The notes beneath the pieces are model-generated. The model was not told the origin of the DNA. It saw nothing but the letters and a program-made list of their open reading frames with translations, and did not search any database. From Tateyamaria sp. syn59 (GTDB lineage: Bacteria; Pseudomonadota; Alphaproteobacteria; Rhodobacterales; Rhodobacteraceae), in contig NZ_VCBA01000009.1 of assembly GCF_007995245.1 (NCBI RefSeq), positions 1 through 64,000 on the forward strand: 64,000 nt of DNA. The letters are read 5' to 3'. Of this stretch, positions 8,050 through 16,741 are shown piece after piece (positions within the stretch are counted from its first letter, which is position 1; the number at the start of each line of letters is the position of its first letter). Position numbers and translations under genes: made by a program.

Positions 8050-9459
8050 GTGCTGATCCAGCCACGGCCCGTGATGATCGCCTTCCTTGTCCGTGCGCTC
8101 AAAACTGTGCGCGCCGAAGTAATCGCGCTGCGCCTGTAGCATATTGGCTGTCGTCCGCGCGCTGGTAAGTGTGTCGAAGTAGTTTAGCGCCGATGCCAAT
8201 GCGGGCACAGGCTGCCCCGCGCCCATGGCCACGACGGCGACCTTACGTAGCCCGGCCATGTTCTTGCGCAGAATATCCGCAAAGTAAGGCGCCAGCGCCA
8301 GGTTACGGGCGGGCGCATCGGTCAGCGCCGACGCCATGTCGTTCAGCATAGCGGACCGGATGATGCACCCTTCCCGCCAGACCTCGGCGATCTCTGCCAT
8401 GGGTAGGTCCCAATCGTATTCCGCGCTCGCCTTGGTCAGAAGTTCAAATCCCTGCGCATAGCACAGCACCTTGCCCGCAATCAGCGCCTGTTCCAGATCG
8501 TCAAAGGTGAGCGTGCCTTTCGCCATCGCCCCGCCGGTCGGTCCAAACGCCTCCGCCCCGGCCAGTCGCAAGTCACGCTGCGCCGACAGGTTACGGGCAA
8601 CAACGGCCGCTTCGATGACTGGTACAGGCGCGCCCAACATCTGGCTCTCGATCACTGTCCAGCGACCCGTACCTTTCTGCCCCGCCCGGTCGAGGATCAT
8701 GTCCAGCATCGGATTGCCCGTCTCAGGATCGGTCGCGGCAGACACCTTGCCCGAAATCTCGATCAGGTAGCTTTGCAACAGCCCGTCATTCCAGCGGTCG
8801 AACACGGCCCCACAAGCCGAGGCATCCATGCCCATCCCATCCCGCATCACGCCATAGGCTTCGGCAATCAGCTGCATGTCGGCATATTCGATCCCGTTGT
8901 GCACGGTTTTAACGAAATGCCCGGCCCCGCCCGCGCCCATATAAGTAGCGCAGGGCTGGCCCTGGTACTTGGCCGAAATGGCCTTGAGGATATGCGCCAC
9001 GCGGACCCATGCCTCCGGCGTGCCGCCGCCCATAATAGATGGGCCAAAACGGGCCCCTTCCGCCCCACCGGAAACGCCGATCCCCAGGAAAGGGACACCC
9101 GCCTCTTCCGACGTCGTCGCACGACGTTCACTGTCTTGAAAATTCGCGTTGCCCGCATCAATGATCATGTCATCGGAATCGAGCAGCGGGCGCAATTGTT
9201 CGATCTGCGCATCAACGGCATCACCGGCAGGTACCATCAGGATGATGTTGCGAGGGCACGCCAGTCCCTTCACGAAATCCTCCAGCTCCGCATGGCCGGT
9301 GATCCGCTCTGCTAGATCGCCCGCCTTGTCCAGAAACTCCGGGATCCGCGCGGCCGTACGGTTGTGTACGGCCACCGAAAACCCGTTGTCCGCAATATTG
9401 AGTGCGAGCATTGCGCCCATGGTTCCCAACCCGATCAAACCGATTTCTGCTGCAGACAT
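8038..9459 (-). CDS. gnd: 6-phosphogluconate dehydrogenase, decarboxylating
   Basis: A 473-residue enzyme that oxidises and decarboxylates 6-phosphogluconate to ribulose 5-phosphate (pentose phosphate pathway, cytoplasm). Length matches the classical long form (~470). The N-terminal Rossmann fold has GLIGLGTMGAMLALNIADNG and an NR dinucleotide-binding region (VHNRTAAR) suited to NADP. GAGGAGHFVKTVHNGIEY holds the catalytic Lys, and ILDRAGQKGTGRWT is the family signature. The ATG at 9459 follows AGAGGAAAG; an upstream in-frame ATG at 9531 would read through the operator, so it is rejected. A TGTTACCGATAACA operator lies 30-43 bp upstream, shared with the divergent GlcG-like gene, linking it to the LacI-type regulator. 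Confidence 0.93.
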   Translation of the reverse strand: MSAAEIGLIGLGTMGAMLALNIADNGFSVAVHNRTAARIPEFLDKAGDLAERITGHAELEDFVKGLACPRNIILMVPAGDAVDAQIEQLRPLLDSDDMIIDAGNANFQDSERRATTSEEAGVPFLGIGVSGGAEGARFGPSIMGGGTPEAWVRVAHILKAISAKYQGQPCATYMGAGGAGHFVKTVHNGIEYADMQLIAEAYGVMRDGMGMDASACGAVFDRWNDGLLQSYLIEISGKVSAATDPETGNPMLDMILDRAGQKGTGRWTVIESQMLGAPVPVIEAAVVARNLSAQRDLRLAGAEAFGPTGGAMAKGTLTFDDLEQALIAGKVLCYAQGFELLTKASAEYDWDLPMAEIAEVWREGCIIRSAMLNDMASALTDAPARNLALAPYFADILRKNMAGLRKVAVVAMGAGQPVPALASALNYFDTLTSARTTANMLQAQRDYFGAHSFERTDKEGDHHGPWLDQHLQG

Positions 9460-9488
9460 ATGCTTTCCTCTTTCCGGAGCCGCTGTTA

Positions 9489-9502
9489 TGTTACCGATAA
9501 CA
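9489..9502. promoter_or_regulatory. LacI/GntR-type operator between gnd and the GlcG-like gene
   Basis: TGTTACCGATAACA is a 14-bp near-perfect palindrome. It differs at two positions from TGTTACCGGTCACA in front of the ABC operon and closely resembles the E. coli GntR site. It lies 30 bp before gnd (minus) and 24 bp before the divergent gene (plus), so one bound repressor could control both. Confidence 0.78.
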
Positions 9503-9525
9503 AAGGCCGCGAAAGGATGGAAGCC

Positions 9526-9948
9526 ATGCATGTCGAAAACTCACTTGTGCTGACACACGGGGCGGTCATGGCCATGTTGCAGGCCGCCATCGCACGGGCC
9601 GATGAGATCGGCCAACCGCAATGCATCGTGATTGTCGACGCAAGCGGCGTCACGTTGGGTCAGATCCGCATGTCGGGCGCAAAATACCTCGGCCTCAAAA
9701 GCGCCGAAGCCAAGGCGCGCACCGCAGCCTCAATCCGCGTGCCAAGCGACGCGATCCCGGAAGCAGTCGGACCCGCGATCGCAGCCGCCACGGGTAATGC
9801 CGTCACACGGCTTGGTGGTGGTTTACCGATTATCGTCGACGACATCTGCGTCGGAGGGATTGGTGTTGGATCAGGAACGGCGGAGCAAGACAAAGATGTC
9901 GCCAACGCCGCACTTAACGAAATCGGTGGACGGATCTATATAACATAA
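9526..9948 (+). CDS. GlcG/HbpS-family (DUF336) protein
   Basis: A 140-residue member of the GlcG/HbpS (haem-degrading, DUF336) family, read from THGAVMAMLQAAIARADEIG, SAEAKARTAASIRVPS, RLGGGLPIIVDD and GGIGVGSGTAEQDKDVA, which match the family's conserved blocks. Members bind haem or cobalamin-like ligands or have no known activity and often sit beside glycolate, sugar-acid or alcohol oxidation genes. No signal peptide is present. The start at 9526 is chosen because AAGGA lies 9 bp upstream; an ATG at 9517 has no spaced ribosome site. The gene shares the operator at 9489 with gnd. Its precise role in the sugar-acid regulon is unknown. A 14-bp palindrome, ATAATCATGATTAT, overlaps its stop codon. 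Confidence 0.82.
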   Translation: MHVENSLVLTHGAVMAMLQAAIARADEIGQPQCIVIVDASGVTLGQIRMSGAKYLGLKSAEAKARTAASIRVPSDAIPEAVGPAIAAATGNAVTRLGGGLPIIVDDICVGGIGVGSGTAEQDKDVANAALNEIGGRIYIT

Positions 9949-10169
9949 TCATGATTATCTTATTTTGGCGCGCTTTATACAACACCGGCAACCTCCCAAC
10001 ATCGGGCTGTTGGCGCAACATTTCCATCAGACATCGAAAACGCTCTGGAAATTCTGATTGACCGGCAGATACAAAGCCCACTGCTTCGCTTTTGCCTTGT
10101 AATACTGACTTACTGCCAAGTTAGTCTGACGCTCTAAAGCCAGAAGACCGAGCGCCTCAACCTCCGATA

Positions 10170-10949
10170 GTGAAGCTCTTGACTGCAAATTCGTCAAAAC
10201 TTCGTTTGACACAATTGCATTACGTTACGACAGTTCAATCTCACACTAAAAACGATTGGGGTCATCAGCCAATTCGGCTGTCCGGTCCCACACAAGCGAG
10301 GGTTGACCATGTTCTTCAAAAATGCCTTTCAAAACTCACAACAGCAGCCGCTACTTTTGCTGCGCTTGCCGCGATCAGCGCCCCGCAAAAAGCGGCTGCT
10401 TTTGACCCGTTTATCGGTCAGATCATGTATTTTGGTGGCAATTTCTGCCCGCGCGGATTTGCCTATGCTGATGGGCAGCTGCTTTCGATTGCACAAAACC
10501 AAGCGCTTTTCTCAATCCTTGGCACGACTTATGGAGGGGACGGGCGTACGACCTTTGCTCTGCCCGACTTTCGAGGCCGTGCTGCACTAAACCGCGGCAC
10601 GGGTCCTGGGCTCCAAACCAAGCAACTCGGCCAGCTGGGCGGCGCGCAAACGAAAACCCTGACCATCGACGAAATGCCCAGCCACAACCACTTGGTGAAT
10701 GGCGGCAATAATCAGGTTGGCTTTGGCAATCGAACCGCTCCGGGTACCGACTTTTTGGGCGTCCCAAGCTACAATGCGCCGGACAATCCGGCCGAAGACC
10801 TCGCCATTTACGTCGATGAAGCCAACGTTAAATTCGACCCGCGTATGGTCGATCCCGCTGGTGGAAATCAGCCTTTTTCGATCGAAAACCCATACTTGGC
10901 AGTGTCGGTCTGCATAGCGCTCAATGGTATCTTCCCTAGCCGAATCTGA
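10170..10949 (+). CDS. Tail-collar (microcystin-dependent/MdpB-like) secreted protein, N-terminus uncertain
   Basis: The last ~190 residues are a phage tail collar domain of the MdpB type: FDPFIGQIMYFGGNFCPRG, YADGQLLSIAQNQALFSILG, TTYGGDGRTTFALPDFRGR and MPSHNHLVNGG, ending SVCIALNGIFPSRI. These proteins occur as tail-fibre parts or as host-encoded secreted proteins. Immediately before it, KLTTAAATFAALAAISAPQKAAA reads as a signal peptide, but no ATG/GTG/TTG precedes it closely in this frame. The open frame reaches a GTG at 10170 with an unconvincing 60-residue extension. A plausible start, MFFKNAFQ at 10309, is in another frame, so a one-base error or real frameshift near 10330 is likely. 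No other phage genes flank it. Confidence 0.72.
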   Translation: MKLLTANSSKLRLTQLHYVTTVQSHTKNDWGHQPIRLSGPTQARVDHVLQKCLSKLTTAAATFAALAAISAPQKAAAFDPFIGQIMYFGGNFCPRGFAYADGQLLSIAQNQALFSILGTTYGGDGRTTFALPDFRGRAALNRGTGPGLQTKQLGQLGGAQTKTLTIDEMPSHNHLVNGGNNQVGFGNRTAPGTDFLGVPSYNAPDNPAEDLAIYVDEANVKFDPRMVDPAGGNQPFSIENPYLAVSVCIALNGIFPSRI

Positions 10950-10981
10950 CAGCGGGAGATCAATAACCACATATCGTCAAG

Positions 10982-11005
10982 GACCGCCTCAGCAATGAGG
11001 CGGTC
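10982..11005 (+). terminator. Hairpin after the collar gene
   Basis: GACCGCCTC (10982-10990) pairs with GAGGCGGTC (10997-11005) around a six-base loop, 33 bp after the collar stop codon. There is no T-run, so it is a weak terminator or an mRNA-end hairpin. Confidence 0.5.
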
Positions 11006-11146
11006 TACTTGAATTGAGCCGCCTTGCAAATGACAGCTTGGCGAAACAAAGTCCGCCCCCACTCAATATGTCCTCACCCTGGCCGCTGGGCTTGAGCAGG
11101 CGTGCACACTTCTGCTGTCGTTGCGCCGTGTTCAAAACAATCGGCT

Positions 11147-12256
11147 TCAAGCCGATTGCACATACCCACCATTATAGGCGTCGCTTTTTCTTCTTACTTG
11201 CGAGTGCTCGACAATTCTTTGACGTGCCAGACCGCGAAAGTCCTCAATCGACTTGTATCCCTTGCGCTCCAGGTAATCGCTCAGGTCAGTGTTCAATTCT
11301 TGGATGAGTTTCACTCCAATTCCGCCACTGCCCTTTTCCTCCATAGCAGCCGTGCACACCTGCAGGTTGCCTGCCCCGTGCACGATGAAGTTAAAGGCTT
11401 CCCGAAAGCCACGGATGCCACCTATTCCCGAGATTTCCTTGTCGGGGAAAGCGCGCGAGATGTCCGAGACGCGTTGCAGCGCCTGATGGAGAATAGCCAG
11501 CCCTCCCAATCCCCCCGAGGTGACAAGCCCGTCAACCTCAACTTCGAACTTCATCGTCTCCGGATCCATCAGGGGCAGCGACGGGAAGGTGTTACAGAGT
11601 GAGATAGACGACGCACCTGCCGCATATGCGGCCGCGGCTCCATCCACCAGGGCCGAGTTCGACGGCGTGAGCTTGACCCAGATCGGCACGCTCACCGCGC
11701 TCCGCACTGCGGTTACGATTGATGTGATTATCTGTTCATCATTTGCGATATGCGCGCCCATGTCCTTGCGGTCCATATGAGGGCAAGACAAGTTCAACTC
11801 CAAGGCATCGCATCCTGCATCAACACAGGCCGTCGACAGCTTTTTCCAGTTCTCCATCTCGCGTGCACCGCCGGCGCCCGCCATGATCGACGCGATCAGC
11901 ATGCGATCTGGGTAGCTTGATTTAATCTCTTCTAAGTCCGGAAGCCACAAGTCGATCGGCTGATCAGAGATGAGCTCCCAGTTCCATGAGGAGTGAGAAA
12001 CGGTGTCAGGTCTCTTGTTCCGCGACACATACGGTTTTGCCTCGCTGACACGCTGAAATATCGTTTTTGGACCTGCTACGTTTTCGACGGGATGCAATCC
12101 GATTGTCTTGGTAACGACGCCACCCCACCCCGCTTCGAACGCCTTCATTATCTTCCGTTTACTCTCGGTCGGGGGCGCAGACGCGAGGATGAACGGATTT
12201 ACAAACTTAAGGCCTGTGAAGTGCGTCGTGAGGTCAGCTGGCATCTCTGGTGTCAT
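11147..12256 (-). CDS. PreA-like dihydropyrimidine/dihydroorotate dehydrogenase-family flavoprotein without ferredoxin domain
   Basis: A 369-residue FMN barrel of the dihydroorotate dehydrogenase superfamily, closest by motif to the PreA subunit of NAD-dependent dihydropyrimidine dehydrogenase: NPFILASAPPTESKRKIMKA, GGVVTKTIG, LELNLSCPHM with the catalytic-loop Cys, VPIWVKLTP, SLPLMDPET, and SGIGGIRGFREA. PreA normally continues into a C-terminal 4Fe-4S ferredoxin domain. Here the protein ends at GGYVQSA with no Cys cluster, and no PreT-like partner lies nearby. It may therefore use another electron carrier or a different substrate. The 3' end is 197 bp from the convergent collar gene. Pyrimidine degradation is only a family-level inference. 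Confidence 0.78.
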   Translation of the reverse strand: MTPEMPADLTTHFTGLKFVNPFILASAPPTESKRKIMKAFEAGWGGVVTKTIGLHPVENVAGPKTIFQRVSEAKPYVSRNKRPDTVSHSSWNWELISDQPIDLWLPDLEEIKSSYPDRMLIASIMAGAGGAREMENWKKLSTACVDAGCDALELNLSCPHMDRKDMGAHIANDEQIITSIVTAVRSAVSVPIWVKLTPSNSALVDGAAAAYAAGASSISLCNTFPSLPLMDPETMKFEVEVDGLVTSGGLGGLAILHQALQRVSDISRAFPDKEISGIGGIRGFREAFNFIVHGAGNLQVCTAAMEEKGSGGIGVKLIQELNTDLSDYLERKGYKSIEDFRGLARQRIVEHSQVRRKSDAYNGGYVQSA

Positions 12257-12887
12257 CCTAACGATAAGGGCTTTATTTTACCAAATAGTCAAAAAAGTGT
12301 TTTCGAGCAATGAAAGACCGCCTACTGCTGGCTTGGCGTCACTTTTTACAAGGCCTTGAGTGGCAAGTAGCCCAAAATTTCGGCGTTTACTCAGTGTGTG
12401 CAAAGAAGGGGTACTGTAGGCTCGTGTAACCGCGGGTGTGTTGCAGTTCGTGGGCTCGATAGTCCTTGTGACCGATTTGCTAAAACCGAAGTCCGGCCAC
12501 CCATTTGCTCGCATCACAATGACCTTTATGCTCCGAATGCAACGCACCTGAGGCTATCGGCGTTGTGACCCTCGCAAGAACGGTTTGTCGATAAGTGCTA
12601 GGCTGTAGAAGCGCCAAACCGGCGCCTATCGCAAAATCGCACCGTCGACCAAGATCCCTATCCGTTCCAATCGGTCATACTCAAAGCTCACGAAACTAAC
12701 ACTGTGCACGATCCTCGGCGCGCCTTGGGATCATGCGGAAAAAGCAGAGTACAGCATCGATACCGGCATCGGGACCCTAGTGGACGGGCAAGCAAGCTAC
12801 TATCTAAGCGGGAAACACTTCTCTGCGCTTTCTAGATATTGCTTAGGCGGTCGCAGAGCTCTCCAGCTCAAAAAAGAGGGACTCCCA
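12257..12887. other. Intergenic stretch without a recognisable gene
   Basis: About 630 bp between the PreA-like gene and the DUF2799 lipoprotein. Short open frames on both strands have no recognisable domains or ribosome sites. No repeat or IS end was recognised. Confidence 0.5.
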
Positions 12888-13415
12888 GTGCACCCGCGTC
12901 TCATGGTTCTACCAAGTTTGATCTTAACACTGACATCTTGTGCCGAAATCACAGATCTACATTGCGCCAACATCAACTGGTACAACTTCGGGTATCAGAC
13001 TGGATTGGATGGACGGTCATCCTCCGTTGTCACGGGTGAAGCAAGCATCTGCCAAGCGAGCGCAACAGCACCCCGCGAAGATCTCGCGCTGGAAGGTTAT
13101 CGCGCTGGTTTAGAGAACTATTGCACGCCAACCAACGCCTTCAGGATAGGCCAGCGCGGAGGCGAGCTGTCGTCGTTCTGCGCGCCCGAGGAACTCTCGC
13201 TTATGCAGCAACCTCATCAACGCGGCCTCCAAGATCGTCGCTTGTCGACGCAAATCAGAGATCTTGAGACCGAGCGCGATCGTCTTCTGGATTTGCGCGA
13301 CCGCGCAGATACAGATGAAGATCGACGCGCCGAAATCAGAGGTGACATTCGAGAGCTTGACCGTCGTATCGACCGACTTGGAGATCGGAGGCTGCTTCTC
13401 ACGCTGGTTGACTAG
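12888..13415 (+). CDS. DUF2799-type lipoprotein
   Basis: A 175-residue predicted lipoprotein. The signal sequence MVLPSLILTLTSC ends in the lipobox LTSC, with acylation at the Cys. The mature part fits the DUF2799 pattern: WYNFGYQTGLDG, spaced Cys residues (ICQAS, NYCTPTNAFRIGQRGG, SSFCAPEE), then an Arg/Glu/Asp-rich tail of about 60 residues (LETERDRLLDLRDRAD...) likely to be helical or coiled coil. The GTG at 12888 is preferred because AAAGAGGGA precedes it; an ATG at 12903 is an alternative. DUF2799 proteins are envelope lipoproteins of unknown function. It stands alone between two long non-coding gaps. Confidence 0.75.
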   Translation: MHPRLMVLPSLILTLTSCAEITDLHCANINWYNFGYQTGLDGRSSSVVTGEASICQASATAPREDLALEGYRAGLENYCTPTNAFRIGQRGGELSSFCAPEELSLMQQPHQRGLQDRRLSTQIRDLETERDRLLDLRDRADTDEDRRAEIRGDIRELDRRIDRLGDRRLLLTLVD

Positions 13416-13825
13416 CAGTTCCCAGCAAACGTTGGTCTTCAGAACATGTTTTATGAATTCTAGACTAATGTAGTTTTTGAACGTTCCCGCCACGATGTGA
13501 TCTCTGTTCCGTTTGCGCATACTCGGAAAATCACCGACCGTGCAAAGCGGAACTTCTCAAGTGTAACGAGCCGGATTGGTCTGCCCAGGGCCTGACGATT
13601 TATCACACCTGTATGCCTGCACTCAGGCTTGCTGCGGGCGTCGCGAATTCCATCTTTTTCCGCGCATCGCATCTGTGTGATCCGGACAAGCTAAAGGTTT
13701 CAGTAACTCAAGGGAATGCTTCGGCACCTCCTCACCAGTTGGCTGTGTAGGGGCACCTTTTACTTGACCTTTGTGCATCGCTCGCCACGCTTTGGCCGCA
13801 ACCCAGAAATCATTGCCACATCGGT
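13416..13825. other. Intergenic stretch without a recognisable gene
   Basis: About 410 bp before the MFS exporter. A 71-codon minus-strand frame (13623-13838) was examined and not recognised. No riboswitch or metal-box sequence could be identified by eye. Confidence 0.45.
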
Positions 13826-15211
13826 ATGCTCCAGCCACTTGCGAATAAAAATTACGCTGCTCTGTTTGCCGCCCAGGTCATCGCACTGTTGGGTACGGGG
13901 TTAACGACAGTTGCGCTTGCGCTGCTTGCCTTTGAATTGGCCGGCGATGATGCAGGTCAGGTTTTGGGCGCTGCCCTCGCCATCAAAATGGTTGCGTATG
14001 TGACGCTCGCGCCTGTGGCTGGTGCGTTCGCCCCACTGGTGCCACGCAAGAGGTACTTGGCTACGCTAGACGTGCTGCGCGCCGTTCTGGTTCTGTGCCT
14101 GCCGTTCGTCACACAGGTCTGGCACATTTACGTACTGATCTTGTTGCTCCAGGCATGCTCCGCCGGATTTACACCTGTGTTTCAGGCGACAATTCCCGAC
14201 CTTTTCGAAGATGAAGAGACGTATACCAAAGCGCTATCTTTGTCGCGGCTGGCATATGACATCGAGAGCCTTGTCAGTCCTGCTTTGGCGGGAGCTGCCC
14301 TTTTGATGTTCAGTTTCTACACTCTATTCGGAGCCAACGCAGTGGCGTTTCTGGTCTCCGCTGGACTTGTGATCTCGGTTTCATTGCGCGACCGCCCGCA
14401 AGGTGCAACCGCCTCAGGTTTCGTAGAGCGGATCGCCTTTGGCATTCGGGCATACCTAGCGACACCACGCCTGCGTGGCTTGCTGGCGATGTCCATGGCC
14501 GTGTCTGCGGCGGGGGCGATGGTGATCGTAAACACCGTTGTTCTTGTCCAAACGGAATTGCAGCTGACGGAGGTATGGACCGCTGCTCTCTTAATGGCGT
14601 TTGGCTTTGGCTCCATGGCGGCTGCATTCTCGATGCCGCGCATTCTTTCAAGCATTGATGATCGTAAAGTCTCGCTGGTAGCAGGGGGTGCGATGACTTT
14701 TGCTTTGGCTCTTGGCACAGCGATAGGTAGCTTTGCGATGGCAGCTGTTCTGTGGTGTGTCGTCGGCGCTGCCTACTCAGCAGTGCTAGTGTGTGCGGGT
14801 CGATTGGTGCAACGGTCATCAACCAAGCCTGATCGATCAGCGTATTTCACCGCGCAGTTTGCGTTATCCCATGGCTGTTTTCTGGTGACGTATCCATTGG
14901 CGGGCTGGCTTAGTGCCACCTTTGGGCTTCCGGTCGCTTTCGTTGTCTTGTCGGGTTTGGCCGGGCTTTCGTTTTGCGTCGCGATGCTTGTCTGGCCTGC
15001 ACAGGACGATCGCGTCATTCTCCATGACCATCCATCACTAAACCACGCGCATCTGCACGTGCATGACGAACACCACCAACACGCGCATGAGGGGTGGGAA
15101 GGACCGGAGCCGCACAGTCATCCGCATGATCACGTTGCGTTGCGTCACAGCCATGACTTTACAATCGACTTGCACCATACCGAATGGCCGCTCCGACCCG
15201 CAACACGCTAG
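13826..15211 (+). CDS. MFS exporter with histidine-rich C-terminal tail (NreB-like metal exporter)
   Basis: A 461-residue major facilitator with about 12 helices, beginning MLQPLANKNYAALFAAQVIALLG. The helix 2-3 loop reads APLVPRKRYLATLDVLRAV, typical of the DHA3/NreB-like branch. The last ~65 residues are exceptional: about 18 His in clusters such as HAHLHVHDEHHQHAH, HSHPHDH and HSHDFTIDLHH. A His-rich cytoplasmic tail of this kind is known in NreB nickel-resistance exporters and in other Ni/Co/Zn transporters, where it binds the metal. Export of nickel, cobalt or zinc is therefore the likely role. No metal-responsive regulator is adjacent. The frame ends cleanly at TAG, so the tail is a real part of the protein. 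Confidence 0.8.
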   Translation: MLQPLANKNYAALFAAQVIALLGTGLTTVALALLAFELAGDDAGQVLGAALAIKMVAYVTLAPVAGAFAPLVPRKRYLATLDVLRAVLVLCLPFVTQVWHIYVLILLLQACSAGFTPVFQATIPDLFEDEETYTKALSLSRLAYDIESLVSPALAGAALLMFSFYTLFGANAVAFLVSAGLVISVSLRDRPQGATASGFVERIAFGIRAYLATPRLRGLLAMSMAVSAAGAMVIVNTVVLVQTELQLTEVWTAALLMAFGFGSMAAAFSMPRILSSIDDRKVSLVAGGAMTFALALGTAIGSFAMAAVLWCVVGAAYSAVLVCAGRLVQRSSTKPDRSAYFTAQFALSHGCFLVTYPLAGWLSATFGLPVAFVVLSGLAGLSFCVAMLVWPAQDDRVILHDHPSLNHAHLHVHDEHHQHAHEGWEGPEPHSHPHDHVALRHSHDFTIDLHHTEWPLRPATR

Positions 15212-15339
15212 GATAGGGCCTGGCCGGACAGGGCGCAGTGCTTGAGAGATATCATCTCGATGCAGCGTATCATGAACGGTCGGTGGCCCAGTGAGGGCCT
15301 CTCAAACCAGAAGAGCCTATTTTCGACATCAGCCGTGCC

Positions 15340-15813
15340 GTGGGCAGGGTGTCTTTGATCACGGACAATGCGGAGAAGCTACGCGACCGCCTCGTCGAAC
15401 ACACCGGGGAACGGACCACCGCACTCGACACCTGGCTCGAAAGCCAGCGCGCGGACGGGGATCAGTTCAAGCTCAAACTGGATGCGAGCCGCACCGAACG
15501 TCCAGCCAGTTTTGACGATCTGATGAACCGAGATCGCGCCAGTGCTGGAAGCCCTCACAGGAACGCTGAGCGCGCAGCCGAGCGCGATATGGCCAACGGC
15601 CCAGCCCACGCCAAAGCCTCGGACAAGGACGCTCAGAGAGAGGCAGACAAAGACGCAAAAGACAGTGTTCTCGAAAACACGAAAGACGCGAAAGATCGTC
15701 AACTGTCCTTCTTTGAAGATCCCGACAAGCGCGCAGAGCTGCGCAACGATATTAAGGAAATCGAAAACTATGCGGAGCGTGTCCGCGAACGCAACAAGGA
15801 GATTGAACGGTGA
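15340..15813 (+). pseudogene. C-terminal fragment of a MobA/MobL-like relaxase
   Basis: The open frame begins right after an in-frame TGA at 15292 and has no natural N-terminus. It reads ...FDISRAVGRVSLITDNAEKLRDRL, then a hydrophilic Asp/Lys/Ala-rich segment (ASDKDAQREADKDAKDS), ending ENYAERVRERNKEIER. Charged helical tails of this sort are found in mobilisation relaxases, and the following gene looks like a small mobilisation accessory protein. The catalytic N-terminal nicking domain (Tyr and His triad) is missing, so it is called a fragment. The last four bases overlap the next start (ATGAGCG/GTGA arrangement), showing an old operon. The family call rests on context and composition and is tentative. 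Confidence 0.45.
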
Positions 15814-16325
15814 GCGATAGCACTCAGAACGTCCGTGTGGTTCTGGGCCCGGTAGCGAGGTCCCTTATACCGGGTGTGACGGAGAACCGACAGGATGCGC
15901 TTGACGCAGCCATCACCGGATTGATGAACGCGCCCGCCGATCGTGCGGACTCGGCGCTGAGCGATAACCCTGACTCAGACACCCCATCCGGAGCTGATGC
16001 GGAGATCGGAGTCCTGATAGATGAGGTTGGCGCTCTGCGCCGAGCGCTGATCGAAATGAAAGAGATCGCGCTGGCAGAGATGCGGATGACGCGGCTCCTG
16101 GTCGGAACGCTGGTCGATCAAGGCAACGAGGACCATGCCGCCCTGCTTCGTTTTGCAAACAGCATGATCCAGAAGATGTACGCGAACTCCGCACTCCTGA
16201 CGCTTGAGGATCAGCAGGACCTGGAGCGGAAGGAAGATCTGTTCGTACGCCTCAATCGGATGGAACTGGAGAGAGGTATCGAGCCCCAGAAGGTAGACGA
16301 AAAAACAGAGGAGATCCTCCGTTGA
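15810..16325 (+). CDS. Small mobilisation-associated protein (MobC-like, tentative)
   Basis: A 171-residue soluble protein starting with GTG at 15810, inside the end of the relaxase fragment. The middle (DAEIGVLIDEVGALRRALIEMKEIALAEMRMTRLLVGTLVDQGNEDH) is a long amphipathic, probably coiled-coil helix. The tail LERKEDLFVRLNRMELERGI is also helical. No catalytic motif is visible. Translational coupling to a relaxase-like fragment and the repeat-rich sequence just after it suggest an oriT-binding or relaxosome accessory protein. No family could be named with certainty; the alternative is an unrelated plasmid maintenance protein. Confidence 0.45.
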   Translation: MSDSTQNVRVVLGPVARSLIPGVTENRQDALDAAITGLMNAPADRADSALSDNPDSDTPSGADAEIGVLIDEVGALRRALIEMKEIALAEMRMTRLLVGTLVDQGNEDHAALLRFANSMIQKMYANSALLTLEDQQDLERKEDLFVRLNRMELERGIEPQKVDEKTEEILR

Positions 16326-16339
16326 AACCCGCAACTTCC

Positions 16340-16432
16340 CGTGCCACCGTCGCCCTGAGATGTGCCATTGTCGTGGCATGCCGTACCATTCTCGTGCCAT
16401 GCCGTGGCACAGACCCGTGCCACGCCTCGCAA
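16340..16432. repeat. Cluster of CGTGCCA / TGGCACG half-sites
   Basis: Within 93 bp the heptamer CGTGCCA or close variants occur four times directly, and CGTGGCA twice in inverted orientation. GTGCCA-TGCCG-TGGCAC at 16394-16410 forms a 6-bp stem. The cluster lies just after the mobilisation-like gene. It could hold binding sites for a relaxosome, replication or partition protein. No function is proven. Confidence 0.5.
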
Positions 16433-16529
16433 CCGGTTGAAAAACAACAAAAACAGGTTGCGGCCAGTCGCCTCGCTGCCAATCACCGTTTTTCTTATAA
16501 AAACAAGGGGTTTGGCGCGTTTTGCAGCT

Positions 16530-16610
16530 TGCTGCGTGGGGTGTGACCCCTTTCTGCGGTCCGAAGGACCAAAACGGCGTGCGCGGGAAACTCGTAAGTC
16601 CCTGACGTGA
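16530..16610. other. Candidate oriT-like region with two inverted repeats
   Basis: GGGG-TGTGA-CCCC (16538-16550) and GGTCC-GAA-GGACC (16558-16570) are adjacent perfect inverted repeats. About 23 nt further on is GTAAGTCCCTG, loosely like the nick region GTAAGTGCGCCCT of IncQ-type plasmids. The position after mobilisation-like genes supports a decayed oriT, but the match is weak. Confidence 0.35.
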
Positions 16611-16741
16611 CTTGTGTCCCGCGCATGGAACGCGTCGCTGCCGCGTCGCTGTTGTCTGTCATTTTCTGCTTCCCAGCTTTTCCTGGCTGCTTCCCAGGGA
16701 ACTGCGTGGATTTTTTCCTGAAGCGGCAAAGGACACCAGAC

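Noticed and set aside
9945-9958. ATAATCATGATTAT palindrome as a Fur-like box
   Set aside because: It overlaps a stop codon at a gene end rather than a promoter; no target gene follows closely.
10027-10212. 61-codon minus-strand frame starting with GTG before the collar gene
   Set aside because: No ribosome site, no recognised family, and it overlaps the region upstream of the collar gene; could be chance.
13623-13838. 71-codon minus-strand frame before the MFS gene
   Set aside because: No ribosome site or domain, and it overlaps the MFS start.
16322-16546. TTG-initiated 74-codon frame after the mobilisation-like gene
   Set aside because: It runs through the repeat cluster and has no domain; the repeats explain the open frame better.
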